The notes below the pieces were generated by a model. That model saw only the letters and a program-made list of their open reading frames with translations. It was not told the origin of the DNA and searched no databases. Positions 6,465-7,253 of a stretch of DNA of 7,253 nucleotides are shown here, piece by piece. Made by a program: the position numbers and the translations under genes. Origin of the DNA: Bdellovibrionales bacterium (GTDB lineage Bacteria > Bdellovibrionota > Bdellovibrionia > Bdellovibrionales > UBA1609); assembly GCA_020434645.1 (NCBI GenBank), contig JAGRAK010000102.1, positions 1 through 7,253 on the forward strand. Direction: 5' to 3'. Numbering within the stretch: the first letter of the stretch is position 1; each line of letters opens with the position of its first letter.

Positions 6465-6483
6465 GGTATGGAAGTTGCTAAGC

Positions 6484-6535
6484 TCTCCGGTCAAGATCAT
6501 GAATACTTCATGCAAACCTCAAAACCTCTCGGAGA
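6484..6535 (+). promoter_or_regulatory. Leader structure that could hide the ribosome binding site
   Basis: TCTCCG (6484-6489) is exactly complementary to CGGAGA (6530-6535), which contains the GGAG Shine-Dalgarno (6531-6534) of the gene starting at 6542. Nested inside is a perfect hairpin, CATGAA (6498-6503) with TTCATG (6507-6512) around a TAC loop. In addition AGAGG (6437-6441) can pair with CCTCT (6525-6529), offering an alternative fold. This arrangement would reduce ribosome access unless opened. I see no match to a named riboswitch. Confidence 0.3.
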
Positions 6536-6541
6536 TAAAAA

Positions 6542-7078
6542 ATGAGTAAATTAATATTGATAATGACCATATTTCTAAATTCTACTTTGGTGTTGGCGAG
6601 TACAAATGTGGAAAAAGAAAAACTTGAATATGTTGTGGTTTCGACGTCTTTACTTGATGAGTCTGAGTCTAAATACGAAGATATTGGAATGCTGCTTTTG
6701 AGTGCGCTTGGAGATATAGCCGAAGCTTGTCTTGTGATGAATGAGGGTGTTGAGACTCGAGAAGAAGAAGACTTTGTAACATTTAAACTCGGATCAGCTA
6801 GCGGAAGACTGAAATCTTTCGATGAATTGACTGGTAAGTATTTAGATGTTGAGGGTGATCAAGAAAATGAAGCGCTCATGACTCTGATCGACAGTGCTGA
6901 CGACATTGAGCATGATCTAGATGCTGACGAGTCGATGTTTGCAGATAGAAAATCTATAAGAGATTATATGGAGACTGTTAGATTCTTAAATGAGACTTAT
7001 TCAAGTCTTGCTATGGCAACAAAGAAATTTTTTCCAAAGAGTGCAGAGCACTTCCCAGCCACTTGCGACGCAAAGTAA
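6542..7078 (+). CDS. Small acidic exported protein of unknown function
   Basis: A 178-residue protein with a Sec signal peptide (residues 1-19, hydrophobic LILIMTIFLNSTLVLA, cleavage likely after LVLA). The mature part is strongly acidic (for example ETREEED at 71-77 and a cluster of D and E at 118-130) and looks mostly helical. It has two cysteines, Cys63 and Cys175, which could form a disulfide linking an early helix to the C-terminus. There is no lipobox and no second membrane segment, so a soluble periplasmic or secreted protein is expected. I do not recognise the family. The start is well supported by GGAG (6531-6534), 7 nt before the ATG. The Fur-like site and long leader upstream suggest regulated expression; a link to iron would rest only on that site. 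Confidence 0.8.
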   Translation: MSKLILIMTIFLNSTLVLASTNVEKEKLEYVVVSTSLLDESESKYEDIGMLLLSALGDIAEACLVMNEGVETREEEDFVTFKLGSASGRLKSFDELTGKYLDVEGDQENEALMTLIDSADDIEHDLDADESMFADRKSIRDYMETVRFLNETYSSLAMATKKFFPKSAEHFPATCDAK

Positions 7079-7101
7079 ATTTCTAGATAGAGGCAGATTC
7101 A

Positions 7102-7122
7102 GTGGTCACAAATGGTGGCCAC
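7102..7122 (+). terminator. Hairpin after the exported-protein gene, possible terminator without a T-run
   Basis: GTGGTCAC (7102-7109) and GTGGCCAC (7115-7122) pair over 8 bp, including one G-U, around the loop AAATG, 24 nt after the stop codon. No T-tract follows directly; the nearest is at 7207-7214. It could therefore be an RNA-stabilising 3' hairpin or a rho-type end rather than a classic intrinsic terminator. Confidence 0.3.
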
Positions 7123-7132
7123 AATCTCTGGC

Positions 7133-7149
7133 ACTCGTCCATGGCGAGT
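7133..7149 (+). repeat. Second hairpin in the right-hand intergenic stretch
   Basis: ACTCG (7133-7137) pairs with CGAGT (7145-7149); a G-U and a C-G pair can extend the stem inward, leaving the short loop CAT. It stands 10 nt after the previous hairpin, so the transcript end of the exported-protein gene may carry two stem-loops in a row. Confidence 0.3.
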
Positions 7150-7253
7150 ATCAATTTGAGAATCAGGTACAAGACCTTCAACACAAATAAATATTTGACA
7201 GAAGTATTTTTTTTACAAAACTCTTTGATTTTAATTATAGAACGATATTTTTC

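Noticed and set aside
6430..6541. A cyclic-di-GMP (GEMM) riboswitch, suggested by the HD-GYP gene nearby and a GCAAACC string
   Set aside because: The conserved GACGCAAAGCC-type core and the paired helices of that class are absent.
7156..7165. TTGAGAATCA as a second Fur site
   Set aside because: Only the left half matches; the right half (GGTACA) does not.
6990..7190. A 66-codon frame overlapping the end of the exported-protein gene
   Set aside because: It overlaps the well-supported gene in another frame, lacks a ribosome binding site and runs through the two hairpins.
7195..7200. A perfect TTGACA as the -35 of a promoter for the next gene
   Set aside because: No -10 hexamer stands at 16-18 bp; the better TATAGA (7236-7241) is too far away, and the window ends before a gene can be seen.

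Overview
The window looks like ordinary chromosome from a Gram-negative, moderately AT-rich bacterium. Gram-negative status follows from a lipoprotein signal, a predicted outer-membrane beta-barrel and several Sec signal peptides. The HD-GYP protein with its 'PFDLY...HYLRAG' N-terminal region, and the barrel protein with a short GD-turn domain after its signal peptide, remind me of Bdellovibrionota (formerly Deltaproteobacteria). That placement is inference, not proof.

Layout from left to right. (1) The 3' end of lysS (lysyl-tRNA synthetase) is followed 24 nt later by a lipoprotein with two rhodanese-like domains, neither of which keeps the catalytic cysteine. (2) After an 84-nt gap carrying a near-perfect 11-bp direct repeat come a small outer-membrane barrel protein and, 28 nt on, a secreted HAD-fold protein of the APP1 (DUF2183) phosphatidate-phosphatase type. 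(3) The latter converges, with no base between the two stop codons, on a leftward HD-GYP gene (predicted cyclic-di-GMP phosphodiesterase). (4) Diverging from it is a complete recG, starting at TTG with a good ribosome binding site. (5) A leftward two-CBS-domain gene converges on recG. (6) A 368-nt non-coding region separates the CBS gene from a rightward gene for a small acidic exported protein of unknown function. (7) The last 175 nt contain no convincing gene, only two hairpins and AT-rich sequence.

The 368-nt region is the richest in signals. Leftward, in front of the CBS gene, there is a GG-N10-GC sequence resembling a sigma-54 promoter, positioned to give an 18-nt leader, with a pair of direct repeats upstream. 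Rightward there are an extended -10 element, a Fur-box-like palindrome, a tandem 8-bp repeat, and a leader that could fold so as to hide the Shine-Dalgarno sequence of the exported protein. All of these are sequence matches made by eye.

Functionally the window mixes housekeeping genes (lysS, recG), second-messenger and ligand sensing (HD-GYP, CBS pair) and cell-envelope proteins. I see no mobile element, CRISPR array, tRNA, rRNA or toxin-antitoxin module, and nothing I can defend as a new multi-gene system. The most unusual items are the cysteine-less double rhodanese lipoprotein, the exported APP1-type phosphatase, and the possibly Fur-controlled orphan exported protein with a structured leader.
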